Below, piece by piece: positions 23,914 to 31,646 of a stretch of DNA of 64,000 bases (its first letter is position 1; each line of letters begins with the position of its first letter). The notes beneath the pieces were generated by a model that saw nothing but the letters and a program-made list of their open reading frames with translations, did not search any database and had not been told where the DNA came from. Source of the DNA: Streptomonospora litoralis (lineage in GTDB: Bacteria; Actinomycetota; Actinomycetes; Streptosporangiales; Streptosporangiaceae); contig NZ_CP036455.1 of the NCBI RefSeq assembly GCF_004323735.1, positions 3,653,101-3,717,100 on the forward strand. Direction: 5' to 3'. The translations under genes and the position numbers were made by a program.

Positions 23914-24461
23914 CAGCGCACCCCCACCGGCCGGGACGGCGTTCCGGGCGTGAAGGCGAGATCGGGCCGCTGGGCGATGAGCGCGCGCAGGGGCGGACCG
24001 AGCGCGCTACGGACGTCGTCCAGGCTGTCCGTGCCAGGTCGCCCCGGCACGGCGCGGGTGTCGGTGATGCCGACGAGTTCGGGCCGATCGGTTCGGGGTG
24101 CGCCGGTGTGGCACCGCCGAGGCTGCTCGACCACTCGACGGTAGGGGCGCACGGCGGCGACGGCCGCCGGTTCGGCGATGCGGGACCGTTGCGGGCCGAC
24201 CGCGAGCACGTAGGGGCGCACGGCGGCGACGGCCGCCCGTTCGGCGATGCGGGACCGTTGCGGGCCGACCGCGAGCACGTAGGGGCGCACCAACGCCGCG
24301 CGCGGCGCCACCTCGCAGGGAGCGGGCGCCGGAGTACTCGGCAGGGGCACGTACGGGCGCACGCGAGCGGTGCGGCGCGTGTTCGGGCGGGCAGGTCGAC
24401 CGGTATGCGGCGGAAACGCCGCACGCCACAGCGCGACCGCGCGGGCCATTAGGGTGTGCAT
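23913..24461 (-). CDS. Hypothetical protein with RPYV repeats
   Basis: A 182-residue Arg/Pro/Ala-rich protein of unknown function. It starts MHTLMARAVALWRAAFPPH and carries four RPYV-type motifs (VRPYVPL, VRPYVLAVGPQRSRIAE twice, VRPYRR). The middle copies come from a 69-bp tandem DNA repeat (24141-24290). The beginning resembles a degenerate sequence at 24890-24988, consistent with a duplicated module. A start at the fifth codon (ATG) is also possible. Confidence 0.5.
   Translation of the reverse strand: MHTLMARAVALWRAAFPPHTGRPARPNTRRTARVRPYVPLPSTPAPAPCEVAPRAALVRPYVLAVGPQRSRIAERAAVAAVRPYVLAVGPQRSRIAEPAAVAAVRPYRRVVEQPRRCHTGAPRTDRPELVGITDTRAVPGRPGTDSLDDVRSALGPPLRALIAQRPDLAFTPGTPSRPVGVR
24141..24290. 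repeat. 69-bp tandem repeat inside the RPYV protein gene
   Basis: Units start at 24141, 24210 and 24279 (GTAGGGGCGCAC), exactly 69 bp apart; the first two are complete and differ at very few positions, the third is partial. The period is a multiple of three, so each unit adds 23 residues to the minus-strand protein without breaking its frame. Confidence 0.85.
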
Positions 24462-24568
24462 GTCTACCAGGTCCTCTCTGGTGGGCCACGGCCCCGGGCG
24501 GCTGCAACCGTCGCGGGGCCTCTACAGGTGCAGGGGTATTCACTTTACGCTACCTGACTTGACCTGTC

Positions 24569-24610
24569 ACGTCCCGTCTCTTTACGTCCCATGCTGATGA
24601 GCGACGTCCC
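24569..24610 (+). promoter_or_regulatory. Three ACGTCCC direct repeats in the GntR divergent promoter
   Basis: ACGTCCC occurs at 24569-24575, 24584-24590 and 24604-24610, between the diverging RPYV gene and GntR gene. Spacing is 15 and 20 bp. The sites may be bound by the GntR protein, but GntR operators are usually palindromic, so this is uncertain. Confidence 0.35.
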
Positions 24611-24630
24611 AGCCCAACTAGCGTTGTGCC

Positions 24631-24870
24631 ATGGGCGATGCACTGGAAGGACCTGAACCGCTGCACAAGCAGATAGCGGGCATCATGCGTCGCCGTATCC
24701 AAGACGGCACCTACCGGCCGAATCAGCGCGTGCCGTCCGAGTCGGAACTGTGCGACGAGTTCGACGTCTCGCGCCGGACCGTGCGGGCGGCCTATGCGAT
24801 CCTCGCGGAGGAAGAGCTGATCGTGACCTCGCCCGGCCGGGGCACCTTCGTCCGCGTCCCGCCCGAGTAG
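24631..24870 (+). CDS. Short GntR-family regulator (DNA-binding domain only)
   Basis: A 79-residue protein made up of just the GntR winged helix: PLHKQIAGIMRRRIQDG, VPSESELCDEFDVSRRTVRAA (recognition helix) and the wing TSPGRGTFVRV. Larger GntR proteins carry a ligand-binding domain that is absent here, so this may act as a simple autorepressor. It diverges from the two-gene hypothetical unit and is followed by a decayed second copy of the same module. Confidence 0.85.
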   Translation: MGDALEGPEPLHKQIAGIMRRRIQDGTYRPNQRVPSESELCDEFDVSRRTVRAAYAILAEEELIVTSPGRGTFVRVPPE

Positions 24871-24889
24871 CCGCGGCCAGCGGCGGTGC

Positions 24890-24988
24890 GGCTCGTTTCC
24901 GGACGGAGAGTCGATCGCCATGCGGCGGAAACGCTGCACGCAACAACGCGGCTGCCCGCCCAACCTGCCCGGAATCAGCCCAGGTCAC
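24890..24988 (-). pseudogene. Remnant of a second RPYV-type gene start
   Basis: On the minus strand this reads AAALLRAAFPPHGDRLS, matching ALWRAAFPPHTGRPA at the start of the RPYV gene; the plus-strand DNA shares ATGCGGCGGAAACG with 24403-24420. The reading frame then runs into the 3-prime end of the GntR gene. It is what remains of a duplicated gene. Confidence 0.5.
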
Positions 24989-25002
24989 CTAAGGTCACGA
25001 TC

Positions 25003-25250
25003 ATGTCCATCGACCGCGACGGTGTACAGGCGCCGTATCAACAGTTGGCGGCCATCCTGCGGGCCCGAATCGATTCCGGAGAGATCCCTCCCGGACGCCG
25101 TGTCCCCTCGCAGAGCGAACTGGAGCAGGAGTTCGAACTCGGCAGAAACACGATCAGGAAGGCCTTGGAGGTACTGAAGGGCGAGGGGCTTCTCATCACG
25201 GCACTGGTCGCGGCCTGTTCGTCACCGAAGGCGACGGCGCGCCGCAGTAG
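25003..25250 (+). pseudogene. Second short GntR regulator, frameshifted
   Basis: From the ATG at 25003 the frame gives a GntR winged helix: YQQLAAILRARIDSGEIPPG, VPSQSELEQEFELGRNTIRKA, then LKGEGLLIT. At about 25197 the expected wing moves to another frame, where GTGRGLFVTEGDG is followed by a stop at 25248-25250, exactly where the intact paralogue at 24631 would end. The in-frame continuation is unrelated sequence. A single-base loss near 25190-25200 (or a sequencing error) explains this. With the intact neighbour it indicates a tandem duplication with decay of one copy. Confidence 0.7.
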
Positions 25251-25360
25251 CCGGGCGAGTCGGGCGCGACTCGGCCGCGCTCTCATCGGGCCATCAGCGC
25301 ACGCAGGGCACCCCCGAAGCCGGAAGCCCCTCCGGCAGCACCCACCCCTGCGGCGGCGGA

Positions 25361-26020
25361 TCACATGGCGACGAGCATGTAGGCCATCGCGGCCGCCATC
25401 AGGGCCAGGGTCAGGGCGACCGAGACTCGGGTGCGCGGCCGTTGGGCCGGGTCGGTCTGCGGAGCGGCCGACAGCAGAGCCGGTCCGGCACCGCCGTCGG
25501 TGCCACTCGGCGCGGCGGGCAGCGGGGGCTCCGCACCGGCGACGGCCGGGCGGGCGAAGGCCGGGAGCCGGTCGAAGGCGCGGACGGTCCAGCCGAAGGC
25601 GGCGACGGCCAGGTAGAGGGCGAGGAGCAGGCCCGGCCATGCGGGACGCACCGCGGGGTCGACGAGCATGTAGGTCATGGCCAGGTAGTCCAGCGCGGAC
25701 ATGGTCCAGATCGGGTTCAGCGCCCCCTCGCGCGAACGCAGCCCCAACGCGGCGCCGACGGTCGCCAGTGCCAGCGCCGCGAAGAGCGCGAGCCCGCCCC
25801 CGTAGAGGGGTTCGTAGTCCATGCGGGGCAGCAGGTACATCGCCGCCATTCCCGCCGCCATCACCGCGTGACCCAGGTGCCACCACCGCCGCTGCCCGTG
25901 CATCCCCGCGCCGTGCACCCCGTGCACGGCGGCCACCGCCGCCAGCACGACCGCACCGCCCAGGCGCAGCCACTCGGGCATCCCGGGCATCGCCACGGCG
26001 TGTCCCGTGTACTCGCCCAT
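25361..26020 (-). CDS. DUF5134 integral membrane protein
   Basis: A 219-residue membrane protein with about six hydrophobic segments; the pattern WWHLGHAVMAAGMAAMYL near residue 47 is the mark of DUF5134, a family of unknown role found next to copper or cytochrome functions in actinomycetes. His and Met residues cluster in the first half, including HGVHGAGMHG. The ATG at 26020 begins MGEYTGHAVAMPGMPEWL; the long in-frame extension to 27709 overlaps the GH43 gene and is not coding. Confidence 0.72.
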   Translation of the reverse strand: MGEYTGHAVAMPGMPEWLRLGGAVVLAAVAAVHGVHGAGMHGQRRWWHLGHAVMAAGMAAMYLLPRMDYEPLYGGGLALFAALALATVGAALGLRSREGALNPIWTMSALDYLAMTYMLVDPAVRPAWPGLLLALYLAVAAFGWTVRAFDRLPAFARPAVAGAEPPLPAAPSGTDGGAGPALLSAAPQTDPAQRPRTRVSVALTLALMAAAMAYMLVAM

Positions 26021-26322
26021 ATGCGCTGCGACCACCGCTGGCGCCCCCTCACCTCGACCGGCCGCCGACGATCCGCGGGAGCACCCTGTTCGGCACGCCC
26101 GGCACAGGCCGCTCACCCTCCGGCACCCGTACGGGGGCGTACCCCCGGCCGTGCTGCGCGACGTGCCGGGCCGGTGACCGGAAACGGCCGCGGCCCCGGA
26201 CTCGGCGCACCTCCATGCTCCCGAGTCCCCACACTCCACAGGGCCCCCACCGGGCCTGCGGACCGGGCGGCCGGATCGGCGATCCGGCCGCCCGCGAACG
26301 GGTCGGTTCGCCCATAGGCCCC

Positions 26323-27342
26323 TCAGTGCACGTAGGGCCAGCCCGCGGAGTCCCAGCCGAGCCAGTTGACGCCGAGCAGTGCGGTGCCGTCGTCGGCGTA
26401 GTAGTGGTACGCGAGGATGTCGTTGTCGCTGTCGGCGAAGACGTCCTGGTGGCCGGGGCCGTTGATGCCGCCGTGGCCGGCGAGGATCTCGGTGCCGCCG
26501 CCGTCCGTCATCGCCGTGCCGTTGCGGTCGTAGTAGGGGCCGGTGATGCTGCGTGAGCGGCCGACCATGATGCGGTAGGTGCTGTCGGCCCCCTGGCAGC
26601 ACATGTCGAAGGAGACGAACAGGTAGTACCAACCGCCGCGGCGGAAGAGGGTCGGGGCCTCGATGGCGCCGCCGCCGCGACCCGCGAGGGAGTGCAGCGC
26701 GCCGTTCGCGGGTTTGCCGGTGGCCGGGTCGATGCGGACCATCTTGATGCCCGACCAGTACGAGCCGAACGCGAGCCACCAGCGGCCCCCGCCGTCCACC
26801 TGCAGGTGGGGGTCGATGGCGTTGTGGTCGTCGGAGGGGAACGACTCGATCACCAGGCCCTCGTTGCGCCACGTTCCCGAGTCGCCGCTGGTGCTGGTGG
26901 CCAGGAAGATCGCCGAACGGTTGGAGCCGAAGGTGGATGCGGAGTAGTAGAGGTGGTAGCGGCCGCCGTGCAGGGACAGGTGCGGCGCCCACAGGTTGCG
27001 CGCGCCGTCGGTGTAGGGGCTCGTCCAGGGGGCGCCGCCGGGGAACACGGAGCCGGCGTCGGAGAAGGCGGTCCGGTCGGTGGAGGTCTTCAGGGCCACC
27101 TCGTTGCCGGTATGGGCGACGAGATAGCCGCCTTGGTGCCGCTTGACGAAGGAGGGGTCGTGCACCCGGACGTCTCCGGTGACGTGGCCGGGGCCGGGGT
27201 ACTCGGCGGCCGCGGCGCGGCGGGGACCGGCCGTCCCGGCGACGGCCGAGGTCGCGGCCAGCGCGCCGGTGGCCAAGGCGGCGCCGAGCACGCGCCGGCG
27301 CGACAGGATCGGTAGCGATGGGGTTCGGGGGCGTTCGCTCAA
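26323..27342 (-). CDS. Secreted GH43 arabinan endo-1,5-alpha-L-arabinanase
   Basis: A 339-residue enzyme with a twin-arginine signal (SRRRVLGAALATGALAATSA, cleavage after AAAA). The five-bladed GH43 fold is shown by the three catalytic acids: Asp in VHDPSFVK (base), Asp in NAIDPHLQ (pKa modulator) and Glu in AIEAPTLF (acid). Folded export through Tat fits a metal-containing glycosidase. It should cut arabinan side chains of plant pectin. A LacI-type palindrome lies 145 bp upstream of the start. Xylan-degrading genes occur further along, at 40.5-45.3 kb. Confidence 0.88.
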   Translation of the reverse strand: MSERPRTPSLPILSRRRVLGAALATGALAATSAVAGTAGPRRAAAAEYPGPGHVTGDVRVHDPSFVKRHQGGYLVAHTGNEVALKTSTDRTAFSDAGSVFPGGAPWTSPYTDGARNLWAPHLSLHGGRYHLYYSASTFGSNRSAIFLATSTSGDSGTWRNEGLVIESFPSDDHNAIDPHLQVDGGGRWWLAFGSYWSGIKMVRIDPATGKPANGALHSLAGRGGGAIEAPTLFRRGGWYYLFVSFDMCCQGADSTYRIMVGRSRSITGPYYDRNGTAMTDGGGTEILAGHGGINGPGHQDVFADSDNDILAYHYYADDGTALLGVNWLGWDSAGWPYVH

Positions 27343-27486
27343 GGTGTCTCCTGGATCTCGGGGGATGCGGCGGTGCGGTCACCGCCGGGGTGCCGCGGGC
27401 GTCGCCGCGGCACGCGAGGAGGGTCCGGTCCGGGCCGGTGTCTCGACCTGACGGGTCAGGCGGAGCCACGGGTGCCCGACGGTTGT

Positions 27487-27500
27487 TGTTAGCGCTAACA
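27487..27500 (-). promoter_or_regulatory. LacI-family operator upstream of the arabinanase
   Basis: TGTTAGCGCTAACA is a perfect 14-bp palindrome with the central CG step bound by LacI-family repressors. It lies about 145 bp before the arabinanase start. It differs from the palindromes at the xylan locus, so a different repressor, not seen in this window, probably reads it. Confidence 0.65.
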
Positions 27501-27679
27501 TTTCGCGGCGGATGCGTATAGGGGTCGATCTGTGTGGGCGACGCCGGACGGCCGCCGCGGGGGTGGTCGGGCGGCGGTTCGTGAACCGGCGCCCCGTTTC
27601 GCATCCGCGAGCCGATGCGGCCGCGATTTCCATCGCGCCGTGCGCCTCGGGGATCGGGACCGGGTCGTCGGTTGCGGTT

Positions 27680-27704
27680 CGGTTGCGAACACGTTTCGTA
27701 ACCG
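27680..27704. promoter_or_regulatory. Inverted repeat of unknown role
   Basis: CGGTTGCGAA (27680-27689) and TTCGTAACCG (27695-27704) are inverted with one mismatch and a 5-base spacer. It sits in the 575-bp gap between the arabinanase start and the end of the amidohydrolase gene. Apart from this and the LacI palindrome I see nothing else in the gap. Confidence 0.35.
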
Positions 27705-27869
27705 TTCATGCATCGTAAGCTCGCCGTTTCGGAGCGTCAACCCTTGCGAACACGAGCGCGCTGCGGGCCGAGCGGCCTCCGGCGCCGCAAGCCGCCCCGG
27801 ATCACCCGGCGCGCGGCCCACCCGGCCGATCACACCGCCGACCCCGGCACCGATGCATCCGCGCGGCGC

Positions 27870-27901
27870 GGCCCCGGCCCGCCGTGCCGCGAGCCGGGGC
27901 C
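27870..27901 (-). terminator. Hairpin terminator of the amidohydrolase gene
   Basis: GGCCCCGGC (27870-27878) pairs with GCCGGGGCC (27893-27901), a 9-bp stem with a 14-base loop, 17 bp after the amidohydrolase stop. Confidence 0.5.
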
Positions 27902-27917
27902 GGAAACGGGGCCGTTC

Positions 27918-29399
27918 TCACCCCTCCCCCGCCGCGGCGCGGCGGCGGGTGGAGGAGTCGCGGAACTCGGTGTAGGTGTAAGGGTTGTCCAGGATTTTCG
28001 TGGGCGGGATGTCGGGGTTCATGCCTTCGTTCCAGGCGTCGCCCATCTCTTGGCGCAGGTAGTCCAGGGTCGTATCGGCCGCGCGGCGGGCGGCGGGCAG
28101 GTCCGCGCCGACCAGGAGGTGGTCGTGCTTGACCACCCGCCCGTCGACGAGGACGGTGTGCACATCGGCGCGCTGTGCCTGGAAGGCGACGTGGCCATAG
28201 GGGTTGAGCAGCGGGAACATCACAGGTGAGGCGTCGTTCTTGATGAGCACGACGTCGGCCTTCTTGCCCGGTTCCAGACTGCCGACGAAGCGCGAGAGGC
28301 CCAGCGCGTGCGCGCCGCCGCGGGTGGCGCAGTCCACCACGTGCTCGGCACGCAGGTGGCTGTGGGTGACGGTCTCGTCTCGCGCGTGGGCCTCCAGGTG
28401 CTCGCGGGAGCGGTCGGCGCCCAGAGTGGCCCGCATGGCGCTGAACATGTCGGAGCTCCACCAGACCCCCGTGTCCGTGGACAGCGAGACGGGGATGCCG
28501 TGGCGGCGCAGCCGCCAGGTGGGCGGGTAGCCCTGGCCCGCGCTCTGCTCGCTCTCGGTGGAGACCGAGACCGAACCGCCGGTCGCGGCGATGCGCTGGT
28601 AGGAGTCCTCCGACAGCGAGGCGGCGTGCACGTAGACGGTTTCGGGGGTCATGAACCCGTGCTCGTGCATGAGCCGGATGCCGTTGTCGCCGGTGGCGCC
28701 CCAAACGCCGGCGTGCGTGGTGACGGCGGCGCCCAGTTCGCGGGCGGCCTCGAAGGCGGGACGCTCGGGGAAGGACTCCTCGCCGGTGACGTCGAAGGCG
28801 ATCTGGAAGCCGAGCATGTCGTCGCGCCTGCCGTGGAACCGCCGCTCGTAGAAGGCGCGGAACTCGGGCGAGGCGGCCCACTCCCAGGGGGCGGTGTGGA
28901 TGTTGCCGTAGCCGAAGACGTAGCGGCCGGGCACCTCCTCCAGCGCGTCGACGGCGGCATCGGCGTGGTCGGGGGTGACGAGCCCGTGCGACCAGTCGAC
29001 CGTGGTCGTCACGCCGGCGTCCAGGGCCTCCCAGGCGCCGAGCAGGTTGCCGGTGCGGATGTCCTCGGGCCGGAACCGGGAGCCCCATTCCAGGTAGAAC
29101 CACACGAAGTACTGCGACAGCGTCCAGTCGGCGCCGTAGCCGCGCAGGACGGTCTGCCACATATGGCGGTGGGTGTCGATCATGCCCGGCATGACGATGC
29201 CGCCGGAGGCGTCGATCTCGCGGGCGGATTCGGGCACGTCGAGACCGGGCCCGACCGCCTCGATGCGGTCACCGGACACCAGCACGTCGGCGTCGTGCAG
29301 AACCCGCCCCGTGCCGTCCATGACCAGGACGGTGCCGTTCCTGAAGACGATGGGCCGCCCCGGCTCGGGGACCGGCTCGCGAGGGGTGTCGTCGGCCAT
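27918..29399 (-). CDS. Amidohydrolase/deaminase (chlorohydrolase-SsnA type)
   Basis: A 493-residue member of the amidohydrolase superfamily near TrzN/AtzB, guanine- and S-adenosylhomocysteine-deaminase enzymes. Metal ligands are visible as HRH in MIDTHRHMWQ, His in VTTHAGVWG, and Asp in LSTDTGVWWS; the C-terminal GSLEPGKKADVVLI closes the family pattern. Such enzymes hydrolytically deaminate or dechlorinate N-heterocycles. The ATG at 29399 follows GGGAG; the longer frame to 29564 runs through the divergent promoter. It diverges from the CoA-transferase operon and shares with it a 14-bp palindrome. Confidence 0.83.
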   Translation of the reverse strand: MADDTPREPVPEPGRPIVFRNGTVLVMDGTGRVLHDADVLVSGDRIEAVGPGLDVPESAREIDASGGIVMPGMIDTHRHMWQTVLRGYGADWTLSQYFVWFYLEWGSRFRPEDIRTGNLLGAWEALDAGVTTTVDWSHGLVTPDHADAAVDALEEVPGRYVFGYGNIHTAPWEWAASPEFRAFYERRFHGRRDDMLGFQIAFDVTGEESFPERPAFEAARELGAAVTTHAGVWGATGDNGIRLMHEHGFMTPETVYVHAASLSEDSYQRIAATGGSVSVSTESEQSAGQGYPPTWRLRRHGIPVSLSTDTGVWWSSDMFSAMRATLGADRSREHLEAHARDETVTHSHLRAEHVVDCATRGGAHALGLSRFVGSLEPGKKADVVLIKNDASPVMFPLLNPYGHVAFQAQRADVHTVLVDGRVVKHDHLLVGADLPAARRAADTTLDYLRQEMGDAWNEGMNPDIPPTKILDNPYTYTEFRDSSTRRRAAAGEG

Positions 29400-29420
29400 C
29401 TCGCAGCTCCCGCGGTTTGT

Positions 29421-29434
29421 CGGACGTTCGTCCG
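29421..29434 (-). promoter_or_regulatory. Palindromic operator, amidohydrolase side
   Basis: CGGACGTTCGTCCG is a perfect 14-bp palindrome 22 bp upstream of the amidohydrolase start. A near-identical palindrome (CGGACGTAAGTCCG) stands at 29592-29605 before the diverging CoA-transferase gene, so one regulator probably controls both directions. Confidence 0.6.
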
Positions 29435-29557
29435 TCAGGCGATCGAAAAGTCCTTTCAGACTGATGTGACAGCGGTCACTTGTCAATGGCCCCACAAGAC
29501 CTCTCGAACCCGTCGGCCATATTCGCAAGCCCGGACGCACGGAGGGCATCGTTCCCC

Positions 29558-29605
29558 TTGACACAGCGCACCGGCGGACCGACGCTGATTTCGGACGTAA
29601 GTCCG
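29558..29605 (+). promoter_or_regulatory. Promoter and palindromic operator of the CoA-transferase operon
   Basis: A consensus -35 box TTGACA is at 29558-29563; a good -10 is not evident. CGGACGTAAGTCCG (29592-29605), a palindrome apart from its central pair, lies downstream of it, where binding would block transcription. The same operator type occurs at 29421-29434 on the divergent side. Confidence 0.5.
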
Positions 29606-29632
29606 TACAGTGAACACAAGGAAGGCCGCTCG

Positions 29633-30823
29633 ATGAATGAGCCGACGGGGGACGGCCCGCTGTCGGGCCTGTTGGTCGCAGACCTCTCCCGGGTCCTCGC
29701 GGGCCCGTACGCCACGATGCTGCTCGCCGACCTCGGCGCGGAGGTGATCAAGGTGGAGTCCCCCACGGGGGACGACACCCGGACCTGGTCGCCGCCCACG
29801 CGCGGCGACCAGGCGACTTATTTCCTGTCCGTGAACCGCAACAAGCGCTCGGTCGCACTGGACCTGGCCGATCCCGGCGACCTGGAGGCGGCCCGCGAGC
29901 TCACCCGGCGCGCCGACGTCGTGATCGAGAACTTCAAACCCGGCGGCCTCGAACGCTTCGGCCTGGACTACGCCAGCGTCAGCGCGGACAACAGCGGCGT
30001 CGTCTACGCCTCCATCTCCGGGTTCGGCTCGGGCGCGGGCGCCGCCATCCCCGGCTACGACCTCATGGTCCAGGCGATGTCGGGGCTGATGAGCCTCACC
30101 GGCGACCCCGACGGGCCGCCCTTCCGCGCCGGCATCTCGGTGTTCGACGTGATCACCGGAATGCACGCCGCCATCGGGATCCTCTCCGCCGTCCACGAGC
30201 GCACCCGCTCCGGCCGCGGCCAGCACGTGGAGGTCGACCTGCTCTCCTCGGCCCTGTCCGGCCTGGTGAACCAGTCGGGGGCCTACGCCGCCGGCGGCAC
30301 GGTGCCCTACCGGATGGGCAACGCCCACCCCAGCCTCTTCCCCTACGAGCCGCTGCCGGCGGCCGACGGCGACATCATCGTCATCGCGGGGAACGACGCG
30401 CAGTTCGCCCGCCTGTGCGAGGCGCTGGGCCGCCCCGACCTGGTCGGCGACCCCCGTTTCGCGCACAACCAGGACCGCACCGCCAACCGCGGCGAGCTGC
30501 GCCCGCATCTGGTCGAGGCGCTCGGCGCACGCACGAAGGCCGAGTGGTTCGACACCCTCATCGGCGCCGGTGTGGCCTGCGCACCGATCAACACCGTGGA
30601 CGAGGGGGTCGCCTTCGCCGACTCCCTGGGCCTGACCCCGGTCGTGGAGGCGGGCGAGGGTGAGGCCGCGGTACCGGGCATCCGCAACCCCATCCGCCTT
30701 TCGCGCAGCCGGGCGCGCTACACCTACCCGCCGCCCCGCCTGGACGAGCACTCCGCGCAGATCCGCGCGTGGCTTGGCGGCGCCGGCGGCGACGACGGCA
30801 CCGAGGAGGACGACCGTGGCTGA
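29633..30823 (+). CDS. Family III CoA-transferase (CaiB/BaiF type)
   Basis: A 396-residue class III CoA-transferase. The N-terminal GLLVADLSRVLAGPYATMLL and ADLGAEVIKVESP are family signatures; the catalytic aspartate, which forms the aspartyl-CoA anhydride, is in PGYDLMVQAMSGL. It moves CoA between carboxylic acids, activating the substrate of the pathway. The ATG at 29633 follows GGAAGG. The stop overlaps the citrate-synthase-like gene, and the pair occurs in 2-hydroxy/2-methyl-acid catabolism elsewhere; the exact substrate cannot be read from the sequence. Confidence 0.87.
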   Translation: MNEPTGDGPLSGLLVADLSRVLAGPYATMLLADLGAEVIKVESPTGDDTRTWSPPTRGDQATYFLSVNRNKRSVALDLADPGDLEAARELTRRADVVIENFKPGGLERFGLDYASVSADNSGVVYASISGFGSGAGAAIPGYDLMVQAMSGLMSLTGDPDGPPFRAGISVFDVITGMHAAIGILSAVHERTRSGRGQHVEVDLLSSALSGLVNQSGAYAAGGTVPYRMGNAHPSLFPYEPLPAADGDIIVIAGNDAQFARLCEALGRPDLVGDPRFAHNQDRTANRGELRPHLVEALGARTKAEWFDTLIGAGVACAPINTVDEGVAFADSLGLTPVVEAGEGEAAVPGIRNPIRLSRSRARYTYPPPRLDEHSAQIRAWLGGAGGDDGTEEDDRG

Positions 30824-31646
30824 GGGATCCGAGCACACCGCACCGAGTTTCCCGACCTCGCTGGGCACCTCCACGTCGTCGACGATCTCCCTGCTCGGCC
30901 GAGACCTGGCCGAGGAGCTGATGGGCCGGGTCGGCTTCGGCGAGCTGGTGCTGTGGATGGTGACCCAGCGGCGCCCCTCCCCCGGCCGGGTGCGCCTGTT
31001 CGAGGCGTGCCTGGTGGCGCTTGCCGACCACGGCTTCACCCCCACCGCCATCGCAGCCCGGCTGACCTACCTCAGCGCACCGGATTCCCTGCAGGGCGCC
31101 CTTGCCGCCGGCCTGCTCGGTGGCGGATCGCGGTTCCTGGGCGTCACCGAGGACACCGGACGGTTCCTGGCCGAGGTCCTCAAAACGCGGGAGGAGCAGC
31201 CCGCCACGCCGGCCGAGTGGGACGACCTGGCGCTGGAGGTCGTCACCCGCGAGCGCGCCGCCCGGCGGATCATCCCGGGCTTGGGCCATCCCGTGCACAA
31301 GGAGGGCGACCCCCGCACGCCCGCGCTGCTGCGCATCGCCGCGGAGGAAGAACTCAAGGGCCCGCACCTGCACCTGTTCGAGGCGATCGGGCGCACCCAC
31401 GAGCAGGTGCTGGGGCGGCGGCTGGTCCTCAACGGCGCCGGGGTCTGCGGCGCGGCGCTGGCCGATCTGGACCTGCCGCCCGACCTGCTGCGGGGGTTCG
31501 CGCTGCTGGCGCGGGCGGGCGGACTGCTGGGGCAGCTCGCCGAGGAGCGGCGCCGCCCGATGGCCATGGACACGTATCTGCTCGTCGACCGCAACGCCAC
31601 CTACACCGCACCCGAGGACGGAGACGACGATGGCCTACGCGACTGA
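30816..31646 (+). CDS. Citrate synthase superfamily protein, citryl-CoA lyase-like
   Basis: A 276-residue protein, much shorter than citrate synthase (about 430), as in the citryl-CoA lyase-like branch. The histidine of GLGHPVHKEGDPRTP and the GAGVCGAALADL segment match the conserved active-site regions; the usual citrate-synthase aspartate region is less clear. It probably cleaves or forms a C-C bond in an acyl-CoA, in partnership with the upstream CoA-transferase. The GTG at 30816 overlaps the CoA-transferase end by 8 bp, and the stop overlaps the dioxygenase by 17 bp. Confidence 0.78.
   Translation: MAEGSEHTAPSFPTSLGTSTSSTISLLGRDLAEELMGRVGFGELVLWMVTQRRPSPGRVRLFEACLVALADHGFTPTAIAARLTYLSAPDSLQGALAAGLLGGGSRFLGVTEDTGRFLAEVLKTREEQPATPAEWDDLALEVVTRERAARRIIPGLGHPVHKEGDPRTPALLRIAAEEELKGPHLHLFEAIGRTHEQVLGRRLVLNGAGVCGAALADLDLPPDLLRGFALLARAGGLLGQLAEERRRPMAMDTYLLVDRNATYTAPEDGDDDGLRD

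Noticed and set aside
24141-24290. Tandem repeats considered as a CRISPR array
   Set aside because: The units are contiguous with no unique spacers and lie in frame inside a coding sequence.
25361-27709. Long minus-strand frame joining the DUF5134 gene to the region of the arabinanase
   Set aside because: The upstream part is the antiparallel or shifted-frame shadow of the GH43 gene; the membrane protein starts at 26020.
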